Below are positions 1 through 6,679 of a stretch of 14,563 nt of DNA, in pieces. The translations under genes and the position numbers were made by a program. The notes below the pieces were generated by a model. The model saw nothing but the letters and a program-made list of their open reading frames with translations, was not told where the DNA came from and ran no database searches. The DNA comes from JARRNJ01 sp037385045 (GTDB lineage: Bacteria; Pseudomonadota; Gammaproteobacteria; JASBUN01). The stretch is from the NCBI GenBank assembly GCA_037385045.1, contig JARRNJ010000062.1, positions 1 through 14,563 on the forward strand. The letters run 5' to 3'. Every line of letters begins with the position of its first letter. Position 1 is the stretch's first letter.

Positions 1-48
1 TCGGCGCTGCTAGGCTCGTCGGCAATCGCAGCGTCTGGTGGATGCATC

Positions 49-987
49 ATGCAGCCTGCCGAATCCCCGTCCAAGCCCGCATTGTCGTTTCGGCCCTTCG
101 ATCTCAACGACGAGGCGGCTTACCGCGCCTGGCGCGCCCGTAAACTGGAAATCCGTCCGGCCCGGCGCGAAGAACTGATCGTTGAGATCAAGGATCCGCA
201 CCGTCTCAGCGCGGCGGAACACCAGGCGATCCTCGTGCGCTGCCGGGCCGCCAACATGGCGGTGTACGCCAGCCATGGTGGGAATGCCGAAGACAAGTCC
301 ATTCCGGCGGCGCTCGCCCGCCAGTTCGGCTTGGCGCACATCGACCATAATTGGCTGGCCGACGGCGACGCCATCACCCCGCTGACTGTGCACGCCGATG
401 GCAGGCGGCCCGATTACATTCCCTATACCAACCGGCCCATCAAGTGGCATACGGACGGCTATTACAACCCCCCGCATCAGCAAGTGCGCGGCCTGTTGCT
501 GCATTGCGTGCGTCCCGCCGCCCACGGCGGGGAAAACGCGCTGCTGGACCACGAGCTGGCATACATCTGGTTGCGGGACCTCGATCCCGGCTACGTGCGG
601 GCATTGATGCAGCCGGATGTGATGACCATTCCCGCGCGCCTGGATCAGGGGCGGGTCGTACGCCCGGAACAGACCGGTCCGGTGTTTTCCGTGAACCCTG
701 CCGACGGCACGCTGCACATGCGCTACACGGCGCGGGCCCGCAATATTCGCTGGAAAGACCAGGCGGTGGTCGCCGAGGCGCGGCGGCGGCTGGAGCAATG
801 GCTCAACGGGCCGTCAGCTTACGTCTACCGACTGCGCCTGGAGTCCGGCATGGGACTGATCTGCAACAATGTGCTGCACGACCGTGCCGGGTTCGAGGAC
901 GCCGGGGATGCGCCGCGGCTCCTCTACCGCGCGCGTTATTACGACCGGATTCGCGGTACCGACATCTATCGCGTTGGCGCCAGCTGA
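49..987 (+). CDS. TauD/TfdA-family Fe(II)/2-oxoglutarate-dependent oxygenase
   Basis: This 312-residue protein has the jelly-roll oxygenase signature of the TauD/TfdA (also gamma-butyrobetaine hydroxylase) superfamily. The metal-binding HxD motif is at His134-Thr-Asp136 (in KWHTDGYYN). The distal histidine is probably His277 in NNVLHDRAGF, and the 2-oxoglutarate-binding arginine is likely Arg290 or Arg294 in APRLLYRARY. Such enzymes use Fe(II), O2 and 2-oxoglutarate to hydroxylate small molecules in the cytoplasm, but the substrate cannot be told from sequence. ATG 49 gives a normal family length, but the Shine-Dalgarno is weak and the frame stays open to the left edge, so an upstream start is possible. 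It stands alone; the next gene, a tRNA, points towards it from the right. Confidence 0.85.
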   Translation: MQPAESPSKPALSFRPFDLNDEAAYRAWRARKLEIRPARREELIVEIKDPHRLSAAEHQAILVRCRAANMAVYASHGGNAEDKSIPAALARQFGLAHIDHNWLADGDAITPLTVHADGRRPDYIPYTNRPIKWHTDGYYNPPHQQVRGLLLHCVRPAAHGGENALLDHELAYIWLRDLDPGYVRALMQPDVMTIPARLDQGRVVRPEQTGPVFSVNPADGTLHMRYTARARNIRWKDQAVVAEARRRLEQWLNGPSAYVYRLRLESGMGLICNNVLHDRAGFEDAGDAPRLLYRARYYDRIRGTDIYRVGAS

Positions 988-1162
988 CCGGTGAACCGGG
1001 GCTCGGCCGACCGCCAGGCGATAGACGGTGGTCGGGAACCGGCCTCGGTTCTTCCTATTCGCGACCCCATCGATACCGCCCGAGCGCGGCGTGGTGCCCC
1101 ACGCGGTTCGTCGTTGCAGAAGGGTTTCCCCGTTTTCGCAAGGTTTGTCTGACAATCGGGAA

Positions 1163-1237
1163 TGGCGCTCCCTAGGGGACTCGAACCCCTGTTACCGGCG
1201 TGAGAGGCCGGCGTCCTAACCACTAGACGAAGGGAGC
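1163..1237 (-). tRNA. tRNA-Glu (anticodon CUC)
   Basis: Read on the minus strand, this folds as a full cloverleaf. There is a seven-pair acceptor stem (GCTCCCT/AGGGAGC), a five-pair anticodon stem (CCGGC/GCCGG) around loop CTCTCAC, and a T-arm containing GGTTCGAGTCCC. The discriminator is G and CCA is encoded (TGG at 1163-1165). The anticodon is CUC (1202-1204 on the complement), reading GAG codons. The T-arm and acceptor region closely resemble E. coli tRNA-Glu, which has UUC instead. A separate CUC isoacceptor fits a GC-rich genome that prefers GAG. No clear intrinsic terminator follows it. Confidence 0.96.
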
Positions 1238-1254
1238 AACAGGACGGCCGCGTT

Positions 1255-1282
1255 TTGGGGCGGGCTGAAGCGGTGTTATTAT
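1255..1282 (+). promoter_or_regulatory. Possible divergent promoter for pcnB
   Basis: On the plus strand, TATTAT (1277-1282, five of six -10 bases) lies 16 bases after TTGGGG (1255-1260, only TTG matching). It overlaps the tRNA-Glu -10 on the other strand almost completely. A start near 1289 would give pcnB a leader of about 58 bases. The -35 is weak, so this is a suggestion only. Confidence 0.35.
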
Positions 1283-1305
1283 ACGCGCACTGTGAATTTC
1301 CTCAA
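1278..1305 (-). promoter_or_regulatory. Sigma-70 promoter of tRNA-Glu
   Basis: On the minus strand there is a perfect -10 TATAAT (1283 down to 1278). A -35 TTGAGG (1305 down to 1300, four of six consensus bases) lies 16 bases before it. Transcription would start near 1271, about 34 bases upstream of the mature tRNA 5' end at 1237, which suits a leader removed by RNase P. The position and quality make this the obvious tRNA promoter; it has not been tested. Confidence 0.75.
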
Positions 1306-1330
1306 ATCGAATTCCAGTTTCCGCGAACCC

Positions 1331-1336
1331 AGAAGG
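1331..1336 (+). promoter_or_regulatory. Shine-Dalgarno sequence of pcnB
   Basis: AGAAGG (five of six bases of AGGAGG) lies 10 bases before the ATT codon at 1347, and no AUG, GUG or UUG in the pcnB frame follows it at a usable distance. It is the main reason for placing the start at that ATT rather than at ATT 1362, 1365 or 1386. Confidence 0.5.
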
Positions 1337-1346
1337 CAGTCGAGCG

Positions 1347-2654
1347 ATTAGCGAGCCACACATTATTTCCCGGCCCGAGCACACCATTTCCCGGGCCAAC
1401 ATCAGCGAAAGCGCCCTCAAGGTCCTGTACCGCCTGAAACAGGCTGGCTACCAGGCGTACCTGGTGGGCGGTGGCGTGCGCGACCTGTTGCTGGGGCGGG
1501 AGCCGAAGGACTTCGATGTGGCCACCGACGCCCGGCCCGAGGAAATTCGCGACCTGTTCCGCAACTGCCGGCTCATCGGCCGGCGCTTCCGTCTCGCCCA
1601 CGTGCGCTTCGGCCGCGAGACCATCGAGGTGGCCACTTTTCGCGGCCAGGCTGATGTCGGCGACGAGGACCTGCTGGTCCAAAGCGACGAAGGCCGGCTG
1701 CTGCGCGACAACGTCTTCGGAACCCTGGAAGAGGATGCCTGGCGCCGGGACTTCACCGTCAACGCCTTGTACTACAACATCAAGGACTTTTCGGTGGTGG
1801 ACTACGTCGGCGGCCTCGACGACCTGCATTCCGGCACGCTGCGCATGATCGGCGATCCCCGGCAACGCTATCGGGAGGACCCGGTGCGCATGCTGCGGGC
1901 GGTGCGTTTTGCCGCCAAACTCGGGTTCCGCGTGCATCCGCTGAGTGAAGCACCCATGTTCGAGTTGGGCCACCTGCTGGATGACATTTCCTCCTCCCGG
2001 CTGTTCGACGAAACCCTGAAGCTGTTTCTCGCCGGCAGCGCGGTGGAGACCTTTGAACTGCTGCGCCATTACGGCCTGTTCGGGCGCTTGTTCCCCGCCA
2101 CCGAAGAGGCGTTGGCGGAGGAAGAGGAGCATTTCCCCCTGACCCTGGTGCGCCGCGCCATGGAGAACACCGACGCCCGCATCCGCGAAGACAAGCCGGT
2201 GACCCCGGCGTTCCTGTACGCCGCCCTGCTGTGGGAGCCGGCGCGGCGCATGGCGCAGGAACTGATGCAAGCGGATTCCCAGATGACGTGGCTGCAGGCG
2301 CTGCAGGCGGCCAGCGGGCTGATCGTCTCCCAGCAGGCCAAGCGCACGTCGATTCCCAAACGCTTCAGCCTGCCCATGCGCGAAATCTGGATGCTGCAGT
2401 CGCGTCTGGAGCAGCGCTCGGGCAAGCGTGCGCAGCGGCTGTTGACCCATCCGCGTTTCCGCGCGGCCTACGACTTTCTGCTGTTGCGGGCCGAAGCGGG
2501 CGAGGCGGCAGAGGAACTGGCCCAGTGGTGGACGACCTTCCAGACGGCGGAGGGGGCCGAGCAGAGCCGCATGGTGCAGGGCAACGGCAAGTCCGGCGGC
2601 GGCCGCCGCCGGCGCCGGCCACGCAAGCGCAGCGCGGACGGATCCACGGCGTGA
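1347..2654 (+). CDS. pcnB: Poly(A) polymerase I, probable AUU start
   Basis: PcnB adds 3' poly(A) tails to RNAs in the cytoplasm and so promotes their decay. Starting at ATT 1347 the protein is 435 residues. It has the nucleotidyltransferase signature LVGGGVRDLLLG (about 39-50), the catalytic DFD (Asp55, Asp57), IEVATFRG, then RRDFTVNALYY, DYVGG and EDPVRMLRAVRFAAKLGF. The C-terminal tail is very basic (GRRRRRPRKR), like E. coli PcnB. Coding similarity (ISRANISESALKVLYRLKQAGYQAYLVGGG) runs well upstream of the first GTG at 1464, which sits inside the essential LVGGG motif and cannot be the start. Between the in-frame TGA at 1293 and 1464 there is no ATG, GTG or TTG, so a non-canonical start is needed. 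E. coli pcnB is known to begin with AUU. folK follows after 10 bases. Confidence 0.93.
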   Translation: MSEPHIISRPEHTISRANISESALKVLYRLKQAGYQAYLVGGGVRDLLLGREPKDFDVATDARPEEIRDLFRNCRLIGRRFRLAHVRFGRETIEVATFRGQADVGDEDLLVQSDEGRLLRDNVFGTLEEDAWRRDFTVNALYYNIKDFSVVDYVGGLDDLHSGTLRMIGDPRQRYREDPVRMLRAVRFAAKLGFRVHPLSEAPMFELGHLLDDISSSRLFDETLKLFLAGSAVETFELLRHYGLFGRLFPATEEALAEEEEHFPLTLVRRAMENTDARIREDKPVTPAFLYAALLWEPARRMAQELMQADSQMTWLQALQAASGLIVSQQAKRTSIPKRFSLPMREIWMLQSRLEQRSGKRAQRLLTHPRFRAAYDFLLLRAEAGEAAEELAQWWTTFQTAEGAEQSRMVQGNGKSGGGRRRRRPRKRSADGSTA

Positions 2655-2664
2655 ATCGCTGCTG

Positions 2665-3201
2665 ATGGACTCCGTCGACAACGCAAACCGGCGGCCGGCC
2701 GCGCCGGTGCGCGCCTATGTGGGTTTGGGCAGCAATCAGGCCGATCCGGTGCGCCAGGTACGCGCGGCGCTGACCGATCTGGCCGGCCTGCCGCGGACCG
2801 CGCTGGTCGTCCGGTCGAGCCTGTATCGCAGCGCGCCCATGGGTCCGCCGGATCAACCCGACTATGTCAACGCTGTGGCCGGCCTGGACAGCGGCCTGTC
2901 GGCGCTGGAGCTGCTGCATGCGCTGCAGGCGATCGAAACGGCCCACGGGCGTGTGCGCAGCGGCGAACGTTGGGGGCCGCGTACGCTGGACCTGGATTTG
3001 CTCCTTTACGATGAGGCCCGTTTCGATTCTCCGGAGCTGACCGTACCCCATCCCGGGCTGCACCGGCGTGCCTTCGTCCTGTATCCTCTTGGGGAAATCG
3101 CGGCGGAGCTGAGCATCCCCGGACAGGGCAAGCTGGCGACGCTGCTTGCCCGAGTTTCACCGGAAGGTCTGGAGCGTGTGCAGGATCATGACCAACTCTA
3201 A
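2665..3201 (+). CDS. folK: 2-amino-4-hydroxy-6-hydroxymethyldihydropteridine pyrophosphokinase
   Basis: HPPK transfers pyrophosphate from ATP to 6-hydroxymethyl-7,8-dihydropterin, a cytoplasmic step of folate synthesis. The 178-residue protein has AYVGLGSNQADP near residues 17-28, YVNAVAGLDS (67-76) and the family signature WGPRTLDLDLLLYD (103-116), with Asp109 and Asp111 as the expected Mg ligands. VPHPGLHRRAFVLYPLGEI (127-145) follows. ATG 2665 lies 10 bases after the pcnB stop. It gives an N-terminal extension of about 15 residues before the conserved core, so a later start (GTG 2708) is conceivable. The 3' end overlaps the next gene by 14 bases, suggesting translational coupling. Confidence 0.95.
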   Translation: MDSVDNANRRPAAPVRAYVGLGSNQADPVRQVRAALTDLAGLPRTALVVRSSLYRSAPMGPPDQPDYVNAVAGLDSGLSALELLHALQAIETAHGRVRSGERWGPRTLDLDLLLYDEARFDSPELTVPHPGLHRRAFVLYPLGEIAAELSIPGQGKLATLLARVSPEGLERVQDHDQL

Positions 3202-3844
3202 CCACAATCGGCGCTACCTGGTGGTCGAGGGACCGATCGGCGTGGGCAAAACCAGCCTGGCCCGGCGTCTTGCGGAGCATTTCGGGTCGGAGCTGCTGTT
3301 GGAGGATCCGGCGAGCAATCCGTTCCTGGAGCGCTTTTACCGCAATCCCCGCGCGGCCGCGCTGCCGACCCAGCTGTTTTTCCTGTTCCAGCGGGCGCAG
3401 CAGATGCAGGACCTGCGCCAGGGGGATATGTTCAACCCGGTGCGGGTGGCGGACTTCCTGTTTGACAAGGATCGCCTGTTCGCGGGGTTGACCCTGGACG
3501 AGGACGAGCTGCGTCTTTACGACCAGGTGTATGAAAAACTCGCCATCGACGCGCCGCCGCCGGATCTGGTGATCTACCTGCAGGCGCCCGTCGAGGTGTT
3601 GCGCCAGCGGATCGCACGCCGCGGCATAGTCCATGAGCAGCTGATGGATCCCGGCTACCTGGGCCGGCTGGCCGAAAGCTACACCCGTTTCTTTTACGAT
3701 TACACCGCGGCGCCGCTGCTGATCGTCAACGCTGCCGAGATCGATCTGGTCGGCAACGACACGGATTTCGAGCTGCTGCTGGAACATATCGGTGCGGTGC
3801 GCAGCGGCCGTCACTATTTCAATCCCGTGCCGATGGCCATGTAG
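3188..3844 (+). CDS. Deoxynucleoside kinase (dGK/dAK-type)
   Basis: This 218-residue protein belongs to the deoxynucleoside kinase family, which phosphorylates deoxynucleosides to monophosphates for salvage. A P-loop GPIGVGKTS is at 15-23. EDPASNPFLERFY (39-51) matches the substrate-site region, DKDRLFAG (93-100) takes the place of the usual D/ERS motif, and RIARRG (141-146) is the probable LID arginine segment. ATG 3188 is chosen because it places the P-loop at the normal distance from the N-terminus; a longer frame from 3146 adds 14 residues with no family resemblance. It overlaps folK by 14 bases. Which deoxynucleoside it prefers (dG, dA or others) cannot be told from sequence. Its place between folK and panB suggests co-transcription with the folate and pantothenate genes. 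Confidence 0.9.
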   Translation: MTNSNHNRRYLVVEGPIGVGKTSLARRLAEHFGSELLLEDPASNPFLERFYRNPRAAALPTQLFFLFQRAQQMQDLRQGDMFNPVRVADFLFDKDRLFAGLTLDEDELRLYDQVYEKLAIDAPPPDLVIYLQAPVEVLRQRIARRGIVHEQLMDPGYLGRLAESYTRFFYDYTAAPLLIVNAAEIDLVGNDTDFELLLEHIGAVRSGRHYFNPVPMAM

Positions 3845-3867
3845 CATCGGCACCGAGCCGCTTCGAC

Positions 3868-4683
3868 ATGAGTACTCACACCGACTTGTCACGCAGGGTA
3901 ACGCTCAGCACGCTGAGCGCCATGAAGCAGGCGGGCGAGAAGTTCACCATGCTCACCGCGTACGACGCCAGTTTCGCCGCCGTGCTGGACGAGGCGGGGG
4001 TCGATGTGCTGCTGGTGGGCGATTCCCTGGGCATGGTGGTTCAGGGCCACGAAACCACCCTGGCGGTGACCCTGGACGATGTGATCTATCACACTCGCTG
4101 TGTGGCCAACGGCTGCCGGCGGGCGTTGTTGATGGCCGACATGCCGTTCATGAGCGCGCCCAATCCGGATACGGCGCTGCTCAACGCCGGGCGCCTGATG
4201 CAGGAGGGCGGGGCCCATGCGGTCAAGCTTGAGGGCGGCTCCCGGCAGGCGGAAACGGTGTACCGGCTCACCCAGGAGGGGGTGCCGGTATGTGGGCACC
4301 TGGGGCTGCAGCCCCAGGCGGTGCACAAGCTGGGCGGCTACCGCGTCCAGGGGCGCGAGGCGGAGGCGGCCGAAATCATGGTTCAGGATGCCCGCGCCCT
4401 GCAGGATGCGGGCGCCGACCTGCTGTTGCTCGAATGCGTGCCGGCGGCGCTCGGCAAACGCATCGCCGAAAACGTGCGCATTCCGGTGATCGGCATCGGC
4501 GCCGGCATCGGTACCGATGCCCAGGTGCTGGTGTTGTACGACATCCTGGGGTTGACGCGGGGCAAGGTGCCGCGGTTTTCCAGGAATTTCATGGAGGGTG
4601 GGCGCACCGTCGATGAGGCTGTGCGGCGATTCGTCACCGCGGTGAAGGAGCGCAGCTTCCCGGGGCCGGAGCACGTCTTCTGA
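3868..4683 (+). CDS. panB: 3-methyl-2-oxobutanoate hydroxymethyltransferase
   Basis: PanB makes ketopantoate from 2-oxoisovalerate and methylenetetrahydrofolate, the first committed step of pantothenate synthesis. The 271-residue length is typical. Visible motifs are MLTAYDASFA near residue 28, VLLVGDSLGMVVQG (metal-binding Asp), ADMPFMS, KLEGG, VCGHLGLQPQAVHKLGGYRVQGR, LLLECVP (catalytic Glu) and PVIGIGAG. The C-terminal VLYDILGLTRGKVPRFSRNF is also standard. The Shine-Dalgarno upstream of ATG 3868 is weak; the gene lies 23 bases after the kinase, so it probably depends on read-through from the upstream operon. The folate-derived cofactor links it functionally to folK in the same cluster. 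Confidence 0.97.
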   Translation: MSTHTDLSRRVTLSTLSAMKQAGEKFTMLTAYDASFAAVLDEAGVDVLLVGDSLGMVVQGHETTLAVTLDDVIYHTRCVANGCRRALLMADMPFMSAPNPDTALLNAGRLMQEGGAHAVKLEGGSRQAETVYRLTQEGVPVCGHLGLQPQAVHKLGGYRVQGREAEAAEIMVQDARALQDAGADLLLLECVPAALGKRIAENVRIPVIGIGAGIGTDAQVLVLYDILGLTRGKVPRFSRNFMEGGRTVDEAVRRFVTAVKERSFPGPEHVF

Positions 4684-4738
4684 TCATTCGGTTGCGGCCC
4701 GCTCTTGGTCAGGCAGTTCACCACAAGGTTGTGATTCA

Positions 4739-5587
4739 ATGCAGACGGTCAACACAGTCAAAGAGCTGAAACACTGGGTCGGGCGCTGGCGCCGCGATGA
4801 CATGCGCGTCGGCCTGGTGCCGACCATGGGCGGCCTGCACGAGGCGCATTTGCGCCTGGTGGATGCGGCTTTTCATTCCGCCGACCGCGTGGTGGCGACC
4901 GTCTTCGTCAATCCCATGCAGTTTGGCGAAGGCGAGGATTTCAATGCCTATCCACGCGACCTGGATCAGGACGCGGCGCTGCTGGAGGAGCGGGGTGTCC
5001 ACCTGCTGTTTGCTCCGCCGGTCAGCGAAATCTATCCCAGCGGCGCGGCAGCATCCACCCGGGTCACGGTGCCGGGGATCAGCGACATTCTCTGCGGGGC
5101 TTTCCGCCCGGGGCACTTCACCGGGGTGGCGACGGTGGTGGCCAAGCTGTTCAACCTGGTGCGGCCGGATATGGCGGTGTTCGGCGAGAAGGACTATCAG
5201 CAACTGGCGGTGATCCGGCGCGTGACGGTCGACCTGAACTTTCCGGTGGAGGTGGTGGGGCTGCCCACCGTACGCGAAGCTGACGGCCTGGCGATGAGCT
5301 CACGCAACCGTTACCTGAGCGCCGAGGAACGCAGGCGCGCCCCCCGGTTGCAGCAGATTCTGCAGGAGACTGCTGCGCAGCTGGGGCGGCCCGGCGCCGA
5401 TTTCCGGTCCCTGGAGGCGAGCGCTACCCGGGGCCTGGAGGCGGAAGGTTTTCGTCCCGACTACGTCAGCATCCGCCGCGCCGGCGACCTGCAACCGGCC
5501 GCGGCGGGGGACCGCGACCTGGTGGTCCTGGCCGCCGCCTGGCTCGGCCGCGCGCGCCTGATCGACAACCTGCCCTGGAGCGCGTGA
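4739..5587 (+). CDS. panC: Pantothenate synthetase (pantoate--beta-alanine ligase)
   Basis: PanC condenses pantoate and beta-alanine with ATP, through pantoyl-adenylate, to give pantothenate. The 282-residue protein has VPTMGGLHEAH (27-37), VFVNPMQFGEGEDFNAYPRDLDQD (55-78), FAPPVSEIYP (91-100), FRPGHFTGVATVVAKLFN (122-139), GEKDYQQ (149-155) and the KMSKS-like MSSRNRYL (186-193). The HIGH-type motif, normally H-x-G-H, reads His34-Glu-Ala-His37, an unusual glycine-to-alanine change confirmed in the codons CAC GAG GCG CAT. Everything else looks intact. ATG 4739 has AAGG 10 bases upstream. It follows panB after 55 bases. Confidence 0.97.
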   Translation: MQTVNTVKELKHWVGRWRRDDMRVGLVPTMGGLHEAHLRLVDAAFHSADRVVATVFVNPMQFGEGEDFNAYPRDLDQDAALLEERGVHLLFAPPVSEIYPSGAAASTRVTVPGISDILCGAFRPGHFTGVATVVAKLFNLVRPDMAVFGEKDYQQLAVIRRVTVDLNFPVEVVGLPTVREADGLAMSSRNRYLSAEERRRAPRLQQILQETAAQLGRPGADFRSLEASATRGLEAEGFRPDYVSIRRAGDLQPAAAGDRDLVVLAAAWLGRARLIDNLPWSA

Positions 5588-5613
5588 ACCCGCATCCCCG
5601 ATGCTGCTATAAT
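5584..5613 (+). promoter_or_regulatory. Extended -10 promoter upstream of panD
   Basis: A perfect TATAAT at 5608-5613 is preceded by TGC (5605-5607), giving the extended -10 form TGnTATAAT. The -35 region is poor (GTGAAC, 5584-5589, 18-base spacing), as is common for extended -10 promoters. Transcription would start near 5620, with a leader of about 32 bases to the panD ATG. It overlaps the 3' end of panC, so panD could be expressed apart from panBC. Confidence 0.5.
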
Positions 5614-5651
5614 TGCGACCCCCGGCCATTCAGGTGGGAAGCGAATCGATC

Positions 5652-6032
5652 ATGCTGCGTACCATGCTCAAAGCCAAACTGCACCATGCCCGCGTAACCC
5701 ACGCGGAACTGGAGTACGAGGGCTCGTGCGCCATCGACGGCCGGCTGCTGGAGGCCGCCGGCATTCTCGAGTACGAGCAGATCCAGATCTACAATGTCGC
5801 CAACGGCGAGCGCTTGACCACCTACGCCATCCGCGCCGAGGACGGCTCGGGCATCATTTCCGTCAACGGGGCGGCGGCCCACAAGGCCAACCCCGGCGAC
5901 CGCGTGATCATATGCACCTACGCCGACCTCAATCAACAGGAACTGGCCGTCCACCGCCCGACCCTGGTGTACCTGGACGAGAACAACCGCATCAAGCATT
6001 GCCGCAACGCCATCCCGGTTCAGGTCGCCTGA
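5652..6032 (+). CDS. panD: Aspartate 1-decarboxylase proenzyme
   Basis: PanD decarboxylates aspartate to beta-alanine, the second substrate of PanC. It is a pyruvoyl enzyme made by self-cleavage of the proenzyme. From ATG 5652 the protein has 126 residues and starts MLRTMLKAKLHHARVT. The cleavage site is Gly24-Ser25 in EYEGSCAID, exactly at the family position; Lys9, Arg54 and Tyr58 are also in place. The frame extends upstream to 5613, but that part overlaps the promoter and has no family match; GGGAAG (5636-5641) serves ATG 5652. With panB and panC this completes the pantothenate branch. Confidence 0.97.
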   Translation: MLRTMLKAKLHHARVTHAELEYEGSCAIDGRLLEAAGILEYEQIQIYNVANGERLTTYAIRAEDGSGIISVNGAAAHKANPGDRVIICTYADLNQQELAVHRPTLVYLDENNRIKHCRNAIPVQVA

Positions 6033-6092
6033 TCAGGCCCGCCAACCCTTGCACCCGGCGGGAAAACTGCTTTATTAGAAGCAGGTAAACAC

Positions 6093-6116
6093 CCGTTCCA
6101 GGAACGGTTTCGTTTC
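6093..6116 (+). terminator. Probable intrinsic terminator after panD
   Basis: The inverted repeat CCGTTC-CAG-GAACGG (6093-6107) forms a six-pair stem and is followed directly by the T-rich TTTCGTTTC. A second small hairpin, CTGCTT/AAGCAG (6067-6084), lies just upstream. Together they mark the likely end of the pcnB-panD transcription unit. The T-tract is interrupted, so strength is uncertain. Confidence 0.5.
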
Positions 6117-6159
6117 CCGGGGCCCCGACCGCGACCCCGATGCATCGCTCCTGGGGCGC

Positions 6160-6166
6160 AGGAGGT
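6160..6166 (+). promoter_or_regulatory. Strong Shine-Dalgarno, YbaK-like gene
   Basis: AGGAGGT, a near-perfect ribosome binding site, lies six bases before ATG 6173. It decides that start over the in-frame ATG at 6140, which has no such site. Confidence 0.85.
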
Positions 6167-6172
6167 GGCATC

Positions 6173-6643
6173 ATGGCAATCGCATCCTCGCTGCATGAAT
6201 TCCTCTCGTCCCACGGTATCTCCTATGAAGTCCTGGAGCACCCGCGCTCCCTGTCGGCGGCGCGGGCGGCGGCGGCCGCTCACGTGCCCGGCGACCGGTT
6301 GGCCAAGTCGGTGCTGCTCGAGGACGATAACGGGTATGTCATGGCGGTGGTGCCGGCGACCCACCGGGTCGATCTGGGCCGCCTGCATCAGGATACCCAT
6401 CGTTATCTCGGCCTGGCGGTGGAATCCGAGTTGACGGGCTTGTTCGGCGATTGCGCCCCGGGCGCCGTGCCCCCGGTGGGCGCCGCCTACGGCATCCGCA
6501 CCCTGGTCGACGATGTCCTGCTGGAGCAGCCCGATGTTTATCTGGAGGCGGGCGACCATGAGTCCCTGGTGCACGTCAGCCGCGCTCAGTTCAACAGTAT
6601 GATGACCGGCGCCGAGCGCGGCCGTTTCAGCCGCCACCTGTGA
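6173..6643 (+). CDS. YbaK/ProX-type aminoacyl-tRNA deacylase
   Basis: This 156-residue protein is a stand-alone YbaK/prolyl-tRNA-synthetase-associated domain. Members act in trans in the cytoplasm to hydrolyse mischarged tRNAs such as Ala-tRNA(Pro) or Cys-tRNA(Pro). Visible features are Lys45 in LAKSVLLEDDNGYVMAVVPATHRVDL, the family's conserved lysine, and the loop GDCAPGAVPPVG (92-103), similar to the G-x-x-x-P region of the editing pocket. VHVSRAQFN (133-141) is near the C-terminus. The exact misacylated substrate cannot be assigned. It stands alone after the panD terminator. Confidence 0.85.
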   Translation: MAIASSLHEFLSSHGISYEVLEHPRSLSAARAAAAAHVPGDRLAKSVLLEDDNGYVMAVVPATHRVDLGRLHQDTHRYLGLAVESELTGLFGDCAPGAVPPVGAAYGIRTLVDDVLLEQPDVYLEAGDHESLVHVSRAQFNSMMTGAERGRFSRHL

Positions 6644-6679
6644 TCGTCTGCCGAGCCCCCGGCGCCGCTCGCCGGATCG

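Noticed and set aside
1089..1104. GCGTGG-TGCC-CCACGC hairpin as a terminator for the tRNA or for the oxygenase gene
   Set aside because: No T-tract follows on either strand, so it does not look like an intrinsic terminator.
1365..1397. Near-repeat ATTTCCCGG at 1365 and 1386, and GGCCC/GGGCC pairing, in the pcnB 5' region
   Set aside because: It encodes ISRP/ISRA in the conserved N-terminal part of PcnB; the pairing has a 16-base loop and is weak.
1464..2654. GTG 1464 as the pcnB start
   Set aside because: It would begin inside the LVGGGVRD nucleotidyltransferase motif and drop about 39 residues that match other PcnB proteins.
1302..2681. Minus-strand frame of 459 codons antisense to pcnB
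   Set aside because: pcnB on the plus strand has all family motifs; the minus-strand product has none and is a mirror-frame artefact.
4722..4733. CACAAGGTTGTG over the panC Shine-Dalgarno as a regulatory hairpin
   Set aside because: Only four pairs can form with a four-base loop; too weak to claim a riboregulator.
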